64,000 nucleotides of DNA, from positions 1 through 64,000 of the forward strand of contig NZ_JBPKBH010000019.1 in NCBI RefSeq assembly GCF_051388915.1, read 5' to 3'. The notes under the pieces were generated by a model. It saw only the letters and a list, made by a program, of their open reading frames with translations, ran no database searches and had not been told where the DNA came from. Position 1 is the first letter of the stretch. The number at the start of each line of letters is the position of its first letter. A program made the translations under genes and the position numbers. Of the stretch, positions 45,763 through 54,155 are shown piece by piece. Origin of the DNA: Yinghuangia sp051388915. Its GTDB lineage: Bacteria; Actinomycetota; Actinomycetes; Streptomycetales; Streptomycetaceae.

Positions 45763-46262
45763 GACGAACTCCCAAGGCCGCTGGTCGACAGACGTCGAGG
45801 AACGGGGCCGGCGCTGTCGGTCTCCCTCGGCACCGTCTTGGCAGGCGCGGTGGTCATCGTCGCGGGAGACAGAAGGACGGTGCCGACATACGCCTTCGCC
45901 GTGTTGAGCCGGTGCAGGAGAGCAGCACCGGCCCATGAACTCCCGTGCGCCTGCGGTGTTTCACGTCAGACAAAGCCCGACGTCGACAGGCGTCTACCGT
46001 TCAGCCGATCGGGCCATGTAGCGGCGGCGCCGAGCAACCGCACGTGTTCGACGCCGGGAATCGGCCGCAGCAATGTTGCCGACGCGAAAGTCGGCTCAGC
46101 AGCCGCCGCCGTCGTGGCACAGGCCGGAGACCGCGCAGACCGGGCTTTACAGAGTCGCAGGTGGGCGATCAGCAGGGCTCTGCGCAGCGAGAGCACGGGA
46201 CCCGCCCCCAGCGAAATCCGCGTTAGCCGAACTCGCAGACGCGAGCGGCGCGCACCGCGGTT
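45763..46262. other. Intergenic region without a supported gene
   Basis: These 500 bases lie between the GntR regulator and the SRPBCC gene, both on the minus strand. Open frames here lack ribosome binding sites and protein-like composition. A segment near 46080 (RPIPGVEHVRLLGAA on the minus strand) could be a gene fragment, but I cannot support it. Confidence 0.4.
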
Positions 46263-46724
46263 CTACTCCACTGTCCGGGCCAAAATCCCGAGCGTGGCAC
46301 GCAGGCCGGCTTCTGGGATAACGGGGAACACGCCCTTGCCTCGGTATAGGTCTTCGATGTTGCTCCAGTCGTAGTAGGAAGTCACAAGGGTCCCACCGTC
46401 GATGGCTTCCAAGTGGTACCCGTAGAGGTGCTTCAGCGGCGGCCTGCCGGCGACTCGGACCGTCCACTCGATGTGGGCATCTGGCGCGAACTCGGTGATG
46501 ACCACGGTCACGTCGTACTTGCCCAGCGGAAAGTCGTTGAGCGACTCGCGGTCCATGTGGACGACGAACTCGTCCCCGGTCTTGGTCACGACGTCGCCCT
46601 CGGCGGACTGCAACATCCCGGAGCTGTCGATCGTTACGTGCCCGGCAGGACTGCTCAGGATCGCGAATATCGCACCGGGAGCTACGGAGAATCGCCGCTG
46701 CACCTCGAAGCGCTCAATGGCCAT
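46263..46724 (-). CDS. SRPBCC/polyketide-cyclase-fold protein
   Basis: This 153-residue protein matches the START/SRPBCC ligand-binding fold: MAIERFEVQRRFSVAPGAIF opens it. GHVTIDSSGM, then MDRESLNDFPLGKYDVTVVI and TSYYDWSNIEDLY follow. These proteins bind hydrophobic ligands or act on ring compounds. The start is ATG 46724, with GAGGA eight bases before. It is transcribed in the same direction as the regulator and acyl-CoA dehydrogenase genes. Its role in the cluster could be binding or hydrolysis of a lipid-like intermediate; this is inferred. Confidence 0.75.
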   Translation of the reverse strand: MAIERFEVQRRFSVAPGAIFAILSSPAGHVTIDSSGMLQSAEGDVVTKTGDEFVVHMDRESLNDFPLGKYDVTVVITEFAPDAHIEWTVRVAGRPPLKHLYGYHLEAIDGGTLVTSYYDWSNIEDLYRGKGVFPVIPEAGLRATLGILARTVE

Positions 46725-46867
46725 GGATGACGTCCTCACACGTTCGGATGGAACCGCCATCCGCCGGCAACGCCTCACGGGCATCGTCAATGCGTTTCCC
46801 AGCCGACGGCTTGTCCCCACACCAGATCCACCGGTCAAGTGTCCGCCGGCCCGAGTCCCCGGCGAGT

Positions 46868-46900
46868 ACGCCTGCCCGCCGCACAGCGGCGGGCAGGCGT
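46868..46900 (-). terminator. Strong hairpin, 14-bp perfect stem
   Basis: ACGCCTGCCCGCCG at 46868-46881 pairs perfectly with 46887-46900 around a five-base loop (CACAG). No T tract follows, as is common in high-GC actinomycetes. It lies between the acyl-CoA dehydrogenase end and the SRPBCC start, so it most likely ends the dehydrogenase transcript. Confidence 0.7.
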
Positions 46901-47052
46901 CGTGCGCGGTGTGCAGCCACGCACGACGGCCGTCCGCGAGGCGCCCAAGCCGCTCGGACGGCCGGGGTGCCGTGAGGCGGAGCAGAGCCTCTGCGACACC
47001 CCGGTCCGCGGGATGCCGTGCTGTCCGTCAAGTACAGCGCGACGAAATGAAT

Positions 47053-47064
47053 AATGTATCTATT
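47053..47064. promoter_or_regulatory. AT-rich TGTATC motif upstream of the SRPBCC gene
   Basis: AATGTATCTATT followed by TTATGC is an unusually AT-rich island. It resembles motifs at 51831, 55572 and 59375 in other cluster promoters, so it may be an operator or a promoter element. Confidence 0.4.
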
Positions 47065-47122
47065 TTATGCTCGGTGCAACCCCAGCCCGTCAAGGCCTTG
47101 GCGACCCGTGCCCTTCAGCACG

Positions 47123-48277
47123 CTACTTCGGCAGGTTCCTCGCCATCACGATGCGCTGCACCTGGTTCGTGCCCTCGTAGATCTGCGTGATCTTGGCGTC
47201 GCGCATCATGCGCTCCACCGGGTAGTCGCGCGTGTAGCCGTAGCCGCCCAGAAGCTGGACGGCGTCGACGGTGATCTCCATGGCGGCGTCCGACGCGTAG
47301 CACTTGGCCGCGGCGCCGAAGAAGGTCAGGTCGCCGTCGCCGCGCTCGGACTTCGCGGCGGCCTGGTACGTCAGCGCGCGGGCCGCCTCCAGCTTCATGG
47401 CCATGTCGGCGAGCATGAACTGCACGCCCTGGAAGTCCGCGATCGGCTTGCCGAACTGCTTGCGCTCCTGGACGTACCCCTTGGCGTAGTCCAGCGCCCC
47501 CTGCGCGATGCCGAGCGCCTGCGCGGCGATCGTGACGCGCGTGTGGTCGAGCGTGGCCATCGCCGTGGCGAAGCCGGTGCCCTCGTCGCCGATCATGCGG
47601 GACGCCGGGATGCGCACGTTGTCGAGGTAGACCTCCCGCGTCGGGGAACCCTTGATGCCGAGCTTCCTCTCCGGCGCGCCGAACGAGACGCCCTCGTCGG
47701 ACTTCTCCACCACGAACGCCGAGATGCCGCGCGAGCGCTTGGCCGGGTCGGTCACCGCCATGACGGTGTAGTACTCGGACACCCCCGCATTGGTGATCCA
47801 CCGCTTGACGCCGTTCAGGACGTAGAAGTCCCCGTCCCGAACCGCCCGCGTCTTCATCCCCGCGGCATCGGACCCCGCCTCCGGCTCGGACAGGCAGTAC
47901 GAGAACATCGCCTCGCCCCGCGCCACCGGCGCCAGGTACTGCTTCTTCAACTCCTCCGACGCGGACAGCATCAGCGGCATCGTGCCCAGCTTGTTGACCG
48001 CCGGGATCAGCGAGGACGACGCACACACCCGCGCCACCTCCTCGATCACGATCACCGTGGCCAGCGCGTCCGCGCCCGAGCCCCCGTACGCCTCCGGAAT
48101 GTGCACCGCGTGCAGGTCGTTGGCGGTCAGCGCGTCCAGCGCCTCCTGCGGGAAGCGGCCCTGCTCGTCGACATCGGCCGCATACGGCGCGATTCTCGCC
48201 TCGGCCAGCGCCCGCACCGAATCGCGGAGCATCCCGTGCTCCTCACCGATACGGAACAGCTCGAAGTCACGGTTCAC
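47123..48277 (-). CDS. Acyl-CoA dehydrogenase
   Basis: This 384-residue flavoenzyme would put an alpha,beta double bond into an acyl-CoA. Seen are the N-terminal helical part (EEHGMLRDSVRALAEARIAP), the substrate and FAD region (CLSEPEAGSDAAGM, then GVKRWITNAG), the mid-domain LGIKGSPT, and the C-terminal FAD-binding end with the catalytic Glu in QIYEGTNQVQR. The pattern is that of short/medium-chain acyl-CoA dehydrogenases. I begin at GTG 48277, with GGGGAGC upstream, since the frame extends further without support. It is divergent from the thiolase gene across a region with the palindrome at 48372. Confidence 0.9.
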   Translation of the reverse strand: MNRDFELFRIGEEHGMLRDSVRALAEARIAPYAADVDEQGRFPQEALDALTANDLHAVHIPEAYGGSGADALATVIVIEEVARVCASSSLIPAVNKLGTMPLMLSASEELKKQYLAPVARGEAMFSYCLSEPEAGSDAAGMKTRAVRDGDFYVLNGVKRWITNAGVSEYYTVMAVTDPAKRSRGISAFVVEKSDEGVSFGAPERKLGIKGSPTREVYLDNVRIPASRMIGDEGTGFATAMATLDHTRVTIAAQALGIAQGALDYAKGYVQERKQFGKPIADFQGVQFMLADMAMKLEAARALTYQAAAKSERGDGDLTFFGAAAKCYASDAAMEITVDAVQLLGGYGYTRDYPVERMMRDAKITQIYEGTNQVQRIVMARNLPK

Positions 48278-48371
48278 GAAAGCTCCCCACACGTTCACGT
48301 TGCTGGTCAAGTCGGAGTGCGGCCTACGACTTCGTCGAGGCCCGCGCGTCCACCGGCAGAGGCCAACCGAC

Positions 48372-48385
48372 ATAGTAAGTACTAT
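48372..48385. promoter_or_regulatory. Palindrome ATAGTA-AG-TACTAT in the shared promoter
   Basis: The arms match perfectly over six bases with a two-base centre. It sits between the divergent acyl-CoA dehydrogenase and thiolase genes. The same motif, with CG in the middle, occurs at 57437-57452. It is probably the operator of a local regulator. Confidence 0.6.
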
Positions 48386-48486
48386 ATTCTGGCTCGACCC
48401 AGTACACGCCGACCAGGCTCGCCCCCGCTGTGATCGCAGGCGCTGACGTGGCGTTCGCGGACACGAGCCAGAGAACAGGGACATCC

Positions 48487-49680
48487 ATGAACGACGCAGT
48501 CATCGTCGACGTCCTCCGGACCGCCTCCGGTCGCGGCAAGCCCGGCGGTGCGTTGTCCCAGGTACACCCAGCCGACCTGCTCGCCACCGTGTTGGAAGCA
48601 CTCGTCACGCGCAACAACCTGGACCCGGCGTTGATCGACGATGTCATCACCGGCTGCGTGTCCCAGTCGGGGCAGCAGGGCGGCAACGTCGGCCGGACGG
48701 CCGTGCTCGGCGCCGGTTTCCCCGAGTCGGTGCCGGCGACGACGGTTGACCGGCAGTGCGGATCGAGCCAACAAGCACTGCACTTCGCCGCGCAGGGGGT
48801 TCAGGCCGGGGCCTATGACGTGGTCGTCGCCTGCGGGGTCGAATCCATGAGCCGCGTGCCCATGGGCTCGAACATCGCAGGCGCCGACGCGCTGGGCGCG
48901 CGCACCCGCGCCCGCTACCCGGAGGGCCTCATCCAGCAAGGACTCTCCGCCGAAATCCTCGCGGCGCGCTGGAAGTTGGACCGTGCCACGCTCGACCGCT
49001 TCGCCGCACGCTCGCATGCTCGCGCATCGGCAGCTCAGACGGATGGGCGATTCAAGTCGGAGATCGTCCCCGTGGAGATCACGGCCGACGACGGGTCCAT
49101 ACACCTCCACGAGCAGGACGAAACCATCCGCCCGAGCACCAGCGAGGCTGGACTCTCAGCTCTGAAGCCGTCGTTCACTGCGGACCCGGATGCCCATCGA
49201 TTCCCGGAAGCGGACCGGCTGTTGACGCCGGGCAACTCCTCGCCGCTGACCGATGGTGCGTCGGCGGCCCTGATCATGAACGCGCACACGGCGGAACGCC
49301 TGGGACTGACTGCTCGTGCGCGCTTCCACTCCTTTGCGGTCACCGGCTCCGACCCCGTCACGATGCTCGACGGCGTGGTACCGGCTACACGCAAGCTCCT
49401 GGACCGCAGCGGCCTGAGCATCGCCGAGATCGACAGCTACGAAGTCAACGAGGCGTTCGCGCCGATCCCTCTGCTGTGGGCCGCGGCCTTCGACGCCGAC
49501 CAGGAAAGGCTGAATCCGCGCGGAGGCGCCATCGCCCTCGGCCATCCGCTCGGGGCCTCCGGCACGCGGCTGCTGACCACGCTCGTCAACTCCCTGGAAA
49601 CCACAGGAGGGCGCTACGGCCTACAGACGATGTGCGAAGGAGGCGGCATGGCCAACGCCATGATCGTCGAACGGCTCTGA
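48487..49680 (+). CDS. Acetyl-CoA acyltransferase (thiolase)
   Basis: This 397-residue enzyme cleaves 3-ketoacyl-CoA with CoA. The acyl-binding Cys is in TTVDRQCGSSQQA, the His in ALGHPLGASG and the second Cys in TMCEGGGMANAM. The GVESMSRVPMG loop, NEAFAPIP and DGASA segments are those of the thiolase I/II family. The start is ATG 48487, preceded by AGGGA. Its stop is 77 bp before the 3-hydroxyacyl-CoA dehydrogenase start, so they form an operon for the last two steps of a beta-oxidation-type pathway. Confidence 0.92.
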   Translation: MNDAVIVDVLRTASGRGKPGGALSQVHPADLLATVLEALVTRNNLDPALIDDVITGCVSQSGQQGGNVGRTAVLGAGFPESVPATTVDRQCGSSQQALHFAAQGVQAGAYDVVVACGVESMSRVPMGSNIAGADALGARTRARYPEGLIQQGLSAEILAARWKLDRATLDRFAARSHARASAAQTDGRFKSEIVPVEITADDGSIHLHEQDETIRPSTSEAGLSALKPSFTADPDAHRFPEADRLLTPGNSSPLTDGASAALIMNAHTAERLGLTARARFHSFAVTGSDPVTMLDGVVPATRKLLDRSGLSIAEIDSYEVNEAFAPIPLLWAAAFDADQERLNPRGGAIALGHPLGASGTRLLTTLVNSLETTGGRYGLQTMCEGGGMANAMIVERL

Positions 49681-49757
49681 CGGCCAATTCCCAGCACGCC
49701 GAAACGACGTGGCTCGTCGTACCCGATCAGACACCACCGCCGACGAGACGGATCACC

Positions 49758-50681
49758 ATGACAAATGCCCCCACCCTGTCCCCTGCGCCGTCTGCGGCGG
49801 CCACACATCGCGCGATCCGGCGGGTCGGCGTGGTCGGTTCCGGTCTGATGGGCTCCGGCATCGCCGAGGTGTGCGCCCGCGCCGGACTCGACGTGGTCGT
49901 CCGCGAGATCGGTCCCGATGCTTCGCGCGCAGGCCGCGCCCGCATCACCGAGTCCCTCAACCGGGCCGTACACCGCGGGAAAATCACCGACACCGACCGC
50001 GACTCCACCCTCGGCCGTCTCCGCTACACCACCGACCTGGCCGACCTCGCCGACCGCGACCTCGTCGTCGAGGCCATCGCCGAGGACGAGGCCGCCAAAG
50101 CGGAATTGTTCGCCGCACTCGACAGGATCGTCGCCCGCCCCGACGCCATCCTCGCGTCCAACACCTCCTCCATCCCGATCATGAAGCTCGGTATGGCGAC
50201 CGCGCGGCCGGAATGGGTCGTCGGCGTGCACTTCTTCAACCCCGTGCCCGTGCTCGACCTCGTCGAACTCGTCCCCTCCCTCCTCACCGGCGAACAAGCC
50301 CTCACCCGCGCCGAGGACTTCGTCCGCGCCCACCTGGACAAACACGTCATCCGCTCCAAGGACCGCGCGGGATTCGTCGTCAACGCCCTTCTAGTCCCCT
50401 ACCTGCTCTCCGCCATCCGCATGCTCGAATCCGGCTTCGCCTCCGCCGAGGACATCGACTCCGGGATGGAACTGGGCTGCGCCCACCCGATGGGGCCGCT
50501 GCGCCTCGCGGACCTGATCGGCCTCGACACACTCGCCGCCATCGCCGACTCGATGTACGAGGAGTTCAAGGAGCCTCTGAACTCCGCACCGCCGCTACTG
50601 CTGCGCATGGTCGACGCGGGCCTTCTCGGCCGCAAATCCGGCCGCGGATTCCACCGCTACACGCACGGCGCGGGGTCGTGA
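49758..50681 (+). CDS. 3-hydroxyacyl-CoA dehydrogenase (FadB2/Hbd-like)
   Basis: This 307-residue enzyme oxidises 3-hydroxyacyl-CoA with NAD. The Rossmann loop is RVGVVGSGLMGSGIAEV, followed by ASNTSSIPI and the signature VHFFNPVPVLDLVEL. The C-terminal dimer domain shows DRAGFVVNALLVPYL and HPMGPLRLADLIGLD. It starts at ATG 49758. It follows the thiolase gene closely and converges with the thioesterase gene. The active His should lie in the VHFFNP segment. Confidence 0.9.
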   Translation: MTNAPTLSPAPSAAATHRAIRRVGVVGSGLMGSGIAEVCARAGLDVVVREIGPDASRAGRARITESLNRAVHRGKITDTDRDSTLGRLRYTTDLADLADRDLVVEAIAEDEAAKAELFAALDRIVARPDAILASNTSSIPIMKLGMATARPEWVVGVHFFNPVPVLDLVELVPSLLTGEQALTRAEDFVRAHLDKHVIRSKDRAGFVVNALLVPYLLSAIRMLESGFASAEDIDSGMELGCAHPMGPLRLADLIGLDTLAAIADSMYEEFKEPLNSAPPLLLRMVDAGLLGRKSGRGFHRYTHGAGS

Positions 50682-50858
50682 CCAGGTAGAAGCGCACGAC
50701 ATCCACCCACCACCCGATCACTACGTGACGTACACCGGGCCTCCCAATCGGATCGGTCGGCCGTAGCGTGCGCACCTCCCCCGAACACGGGCGGCCCTGG
50801 CCGCACGTCCGCACGCTGAACGCGTCACCGTGTCCGCCCTATGCGTCGACTCGGGGGT

Positions 50859-51728
50859 TCATTCAGACGGCCGGAACAGGGATTCCTGGGTCAGGCTTGC
50901 GAGCAGCCGGCCGTCCTCCGCATACATTGCGCCGCGATACAGACCGCGGCCTTCGGAGATCGACAGAGGGACCAAGTCCATAAGGACGAAGTCCTCCCAG
51001 TGTGGCGCGCGATGGAACCACACGGCGTGGTCGAGGGTGACGGCGCTGCCGGGGCCGCCCTCTTCCAACAGGTAGAGCCCGGTCGAGGCGTCGGAAAGAT
51101 AGGCAAGTACGCACGCGCGAGCGAGCCGATCGTGCGGCAGCGGTTCGCGTGCCCGGGCCCACAGGCGCGAAGGCGACTCCTTGACCGGCTGGCGCTCCAT
51201 CGGCTCCGGCAGCCGCCACTCCACCAGATCCAGGCGCGGCAGGGGGTAGACGGCCGCGTCCCGCGGGGGCCCTACGACAGGGGCTGGGGACGCCTGCGTG
51301 TCGGTGCGACCGTGTGCGTGCTCATCGGCGGACACCTGAAACGACGCCGACAGGGTCAGGATGGGTCTGCCCCTCTGGCTGGCGACGACGCGGCGCGCAG
51401 AGTACGTCCTCCCGTCGCGGTCACGCTGCACGTGGAAGTCGACAGGAAGGCCGGTATCGCCGGAACGCAGGAAGTATGCGTGCAGGGAGTGCGGGTGGCG
51501 CCCGGCAGGAGCAGTCAGTCCGGCTGCCCACAGCGCCTGGGCGGTCACCTGCCCTCCGTACAACGAGTGCGGCTCTTCGAAGAGGACGTCGGCGCGGAAG
51601 TGGTCCTCGTCGGTGCGGTCGACTCGGCGCACACCGATGACGTCGAGCAAGGGCGGCGGTAGCTCTGCCGGCGACGTGCCTTGCGGCTGACGTCTCGATT
51701 CCGGTGCTGCCTCTACTGGGTGGCTCAT
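50859..51728 (-). CDS. Acyl-CoA thioesterase II (TesB-like, double hotdog)
   Basis: This 289-residue enzyme hydrolyses acyl-CoA. The first hotdog has LYGGQVTAQALWAAGLTA and LHAYFLRSGDTGLPVDFHV. The second has LAYLSDASTGLYLLEE and TLDHAVWFHRAPHWEDFVLM, which contains the usual Asp-x-His and H-R patterns of TesB. I use ATG 51728, although the ribosome binding site is weak and the frame extends to 51827. Its divergent neighbour is a solute-binding protein gene, with the AT-rich motif at 51831 between them. Confidence 0.85.
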   Translation of the reverse strand: MSHPVEAAPESRRQPQGTSPAELPPPLLDVIGVRRVDRTDEDHFRADVLFEEPHSLYGGQVTAQALWAAGLTAPAGRHPHSLHAYFLRSGDTGLPVDFHVQRDRDGRTYSARRVVASQRGRPILTLSASFQVSADEHAHGRTDTQASPAPVVGPPRDAAVYPLPRLDLVEWRLPEPMERQPVKESPSRLWARAREPLPHDRLARACVLAYLSDASTGLYLLEEGGPGSAVTLDHAVWFHRAPHWEDFVLMDLVPLSISEGRGLYRGAMYAEDGRLLASLTQESLFRPSE

Positions 51729-51830
51729 GCGTGGCTCATTCCGGGGCGAGTGCAGGGCGCGCCGTGTCCGAGGTCCGGAGGTCGGAGAGTGCGGTTTGCC
51801 CGGCTGGAACTCTGGATCTCCGTACACATT

Positions 51831-51841
51831 TTGAATACATT
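51831..51841. promoter_or_regulatory. AT-rich TTGAATACATT motif in a divergent promoter
   Basis: The stretch from 51826 to 51848 is markedly AT-rich and includes TTGAATACATTATCC. It lies upstream of both the thioesterase gene and the solute-binding protein gene. The core resembles those at 47053, 55572 and 59375. Confidence 0.4.
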
Positions 51842-52104
51842 ATCCATACGCTCCCTGGGTTCCTGCGTGGTGGCTGTGCAAACCCGGTCGGCTCACGGTC
51901 CTGCTCTTCCTCACCGTGAACCGGTACGAGCGGCCGGTGCGGCGCATTCCTGGCTGTCGCCGCACCGGCACCCCCTCACCACGGCTGTGGCGCACGGGGT
52001 GTCCGAGGACCGAGCTTCCGGCATACCTCTGCGCAGCGCGGCCCGTCCGAGGACGGCTGACCCGCAGCGGACGCGACACATCCCTCCCCGTCACGGAGAA
52101 GAAG

Positions 52105-53694
52105 ATGCCCTTCCATTCCCACGCCGTCGCGGATGCCCGCGCAAGACGACGTACAGGCGCCACCGCACTGGCGCTTGCCCTGGTCCTGCTCACCGGTTGC
52201 GCCGCCGACGAAGACACCGCGAACCCGCCGGAGTCCGGCCCCGCCCGTCAGGGCGGAACGCTCACGATGCTGGCGGTGCAGGATTCCACCCAGCTCGATC
52301 CGTTCCGTGCGGTCTACCTGCCGTCGGTCGACGAGCCGCGCATGGCGGCACTGTACGACCCGCTCGTCTACGTCGACCCGACGACGAAGCGCGTCGAACC
52401 GCATCTGGCGGAGAGCCTGACGACCCCTGACGCCGGCGTCTCATGGACCCTGCGCCTGCGTCCTGATGTCCGGTTCAGCGACGGCACTGTGCTCGACGCG
52501 CAGGCGGTACGCACGAACTGGGAGATGCACGCGCAGCCCGCGACGGCGTCGCTCCACCGCCCAGCCGCATCCGGCCTGGTCTTCACCGTTGCCGACCCGC
52601 TGACACTCCACGTCCGCCCGCCGAGCCCCAATGCGAACTTCGACCGCACGGTGGCGCAGGAACTGACGTATATCGCGTCGCCTGCCCAGCTCACCAAAGG
52701 GCCCGACGCGTACGGGAGTCGACCAGTAGGCGCGGGCCCGTTCGTACTGAAGAGCTGGACTCGCGGCAGCGAACAGGTGTACGCCCGCAATCCCGACTAC
52801 TGGCAGAAGGACCGCGGGCTGCCACGCCTGGACGGCTTCACCGTGAAGAACGTCCCCGACGGTGAGCAGCAGTTGAACACGCTCCGCACCGGCGGTGCGG
52901 AGATCGCCGCGGTCTCCGACCCGTCCGTGTTCGAGCGCGCGGACGGGCCGCTCACATCGCTTGCGCTCAGGCTCGATGGCGGTCAGCACATGCTGTTCAA
53001 CACCACTCGGGCGCCCTTCGACGACGTCCGGGCGCGCCGGGCGATCAGCTTGGCACTGGACCCAGGGGACCTCTCGAAGGCCCTGTCGAACGCGTACCTC
53101 CCCGCCAAGGGACTGTTCGCGGAGGATTCCCCGTGGTTCGACGCGTCCGCCACGCAGCCGGCGAAGGATGCCGCAGAGGCGCAGCGGCTGTTCGACGAAC
53201 TGGCCGCTCAGGGAAAGCCGGTGGACTTCACCTACCTGGTGCCGCGAAACCCGCGGGCACAGCGCACAGCCGAGTTCATGCAGAGCCGACTGGGCGAGTA
53301 CCGCAACGTGCACATGCGGGTGGAGCCTCTGGAGATCGGCGCGTACACCGTCAAGGCGCGTGTGCAGCGAGATTTCCAGGCCGTGCTGATGGCGCGATAC
53401 GTGGTCGACCCGGAGCCGGAGATGTACAACGGCTTCCGGTCCGGCAGCCCTCTCAACTACGGGGGTTGGTCCAACGCCGAAGCAGATGCCGCGCTGGAGC
53501 AAGCGCGTGCGAGCGCCGACCCGGCCGTACGCGCCGATGCCTACCGGCGGTTCCAACAGGCGGTGAAATCCGATGTTCCTGTTTGGGTCTACTCCGAGGC
53601 ACAGATGGGGCAGGTCTTCCGCACGAGCGTGCGCGATGTTCGGTTGTACAACGGCGGCACGCCGCTGATGGATCGAATCGGCCTGGCAGGTTAG
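52105..53694 (+). CDS. Family 5 extracellular solute-binding lipoprotein
   Basis: This 529-residue protein has a signal peptide with a lipobox (ALVLLTGCAAD), then the SBP_bac_5 fold (peptide/nickel type). Typical segments are LDPFRAVYLPSVDEPRMAAL, then DPLVYVD, WTLRLRPDVRFSDGTVLDAQ, RPVGAGPFVLKSW and RNPDYWQKD. It would bind a substrate outside the cell and deliver it to an ABC importer. No permease or ATPase gene is visible beside it. The start is ATG 52105 behind GGAGAAG. Its stop lies at 53694, just before artefactual poly-G and a gap. Confidence 0.88.
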   Translation: MPFHSHAVADARARRRTGATALALALVLLTGCAADEDTANPPESGPARQGGTLTMLAVQDSTQLDPFRAVYLPSVDEPRMAALYDPLVYVDPTTKRVEPHLAESLTTPDAGVSWTLRLRPDVRFSDGTVLDAQAVRTNWEMHAQPATASLHRPAASGLVFTVADPLTLHVRPPSPNANFDRTVAQELTYIASPAQLTKGPDAYGSRPVGAGPFVLKSWTRGSEQVYARNPDYWQKDRGLPRLDGFTVKNVPDGEQQLNTLRTGGAEIAAVSDPSVFERADGPLTSLALRLDGGQHMLFNTTRAPFDDVRARRAISLALDPGDLSKALSNAYLPAKGLFAEDSPWFDASATQPAKDAAEAQRLFDELAAQGKPVDFTYLVPRNPRAQRTAEFMQSRLGEYRNVHMRVEPLEIGAYTVKARVQRDFQAVLMARYVVDPEPEMYNGFRSGSPLNYGGWSNAEADAALEQARASADPAVRADAYRRFQQAVKSDVPVWVYSEAQMGQVFRTSVRDVRLYNGGTPLMDRIGLAG

Positions 53695-53700
53695 GCGCGC

Positions 53701-53863
53701 GGGGGGGGGGGGGGGGGGGGGGGGNNNNNNNNNNNNNNNNNNNNNNNNNNNNNNNNNNNNNNNNNNNNNNNNNNNNNNNNNNNNNNNNNNNNNNNNNNNN
53801 NNNNNNNNNNNNNNNNNNNNNNNNNNNNNNNNNNNNNNNNNNNNNNNNNNNNNNNNNNNNNNN
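53701..53863. other. Poly-G artefact and assembly gap
   Basis: A run of 24 G (53701-53724) leads into 139 N. Reading frames that turn this into poly-Pro or poly-Gly are not real. Short genes may be hidden here. Confidence 0.95.
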
Positions 53864-53890
53864 CCCGGGTCGACCGGCCCCGGCAGCCAC

Positions 53891-54121
53891 TTACTCGGGC
53901 GGGAACACCTGTGCGCCAGTGGCGACGGACACGATGCCGATGGCCTCGACGGGGCAACTTTCGGCGGCTTCCATGATCGCGTCCGAAGCGGTCATGTCCT
54001 CGGCGCGCGGGCGCGCCTGGCGGTCCGCTCCGAGGGTGAAGTCGCCGGGCGCGCCGCCCACGCACATTCCGGAACCGATGCAGATGGAACGATCCACTGT
54101 CACCCGCCAGCTCTCCGGCAT
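53891..54121 (-). CDS. [3Fe-4S]-type ferredoxin
   Basis: This 76-residue protein has VDRSICIGSGMCVGGAPGDF and later AAESCPVEAIG. The three Cys (CIGSGMC and the Cys before Pro) fit the [3Fe-4S] ferredoxins that give electrons to cytochromes P450 in actinomycetes. Its start at 54121 is 34 bp after the CoA-transferase stop, so they are co-transcribed. No P450 gene is visible in the window, so its electron acceptor lies in the gap or elsewhere. Confidence 0.85.
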   Translation of the reverse strand: MPESWRVTVDRSICIGSGMCVGGAPGDFTLGADRQARPRAEDMTASDAIMEAAESCPVEAIGIVSVATGAQVFPPE

Positions 54122-54155
54122 GGTGCCACCGCCTTTCTCGTCGTGCCGAACTTCG

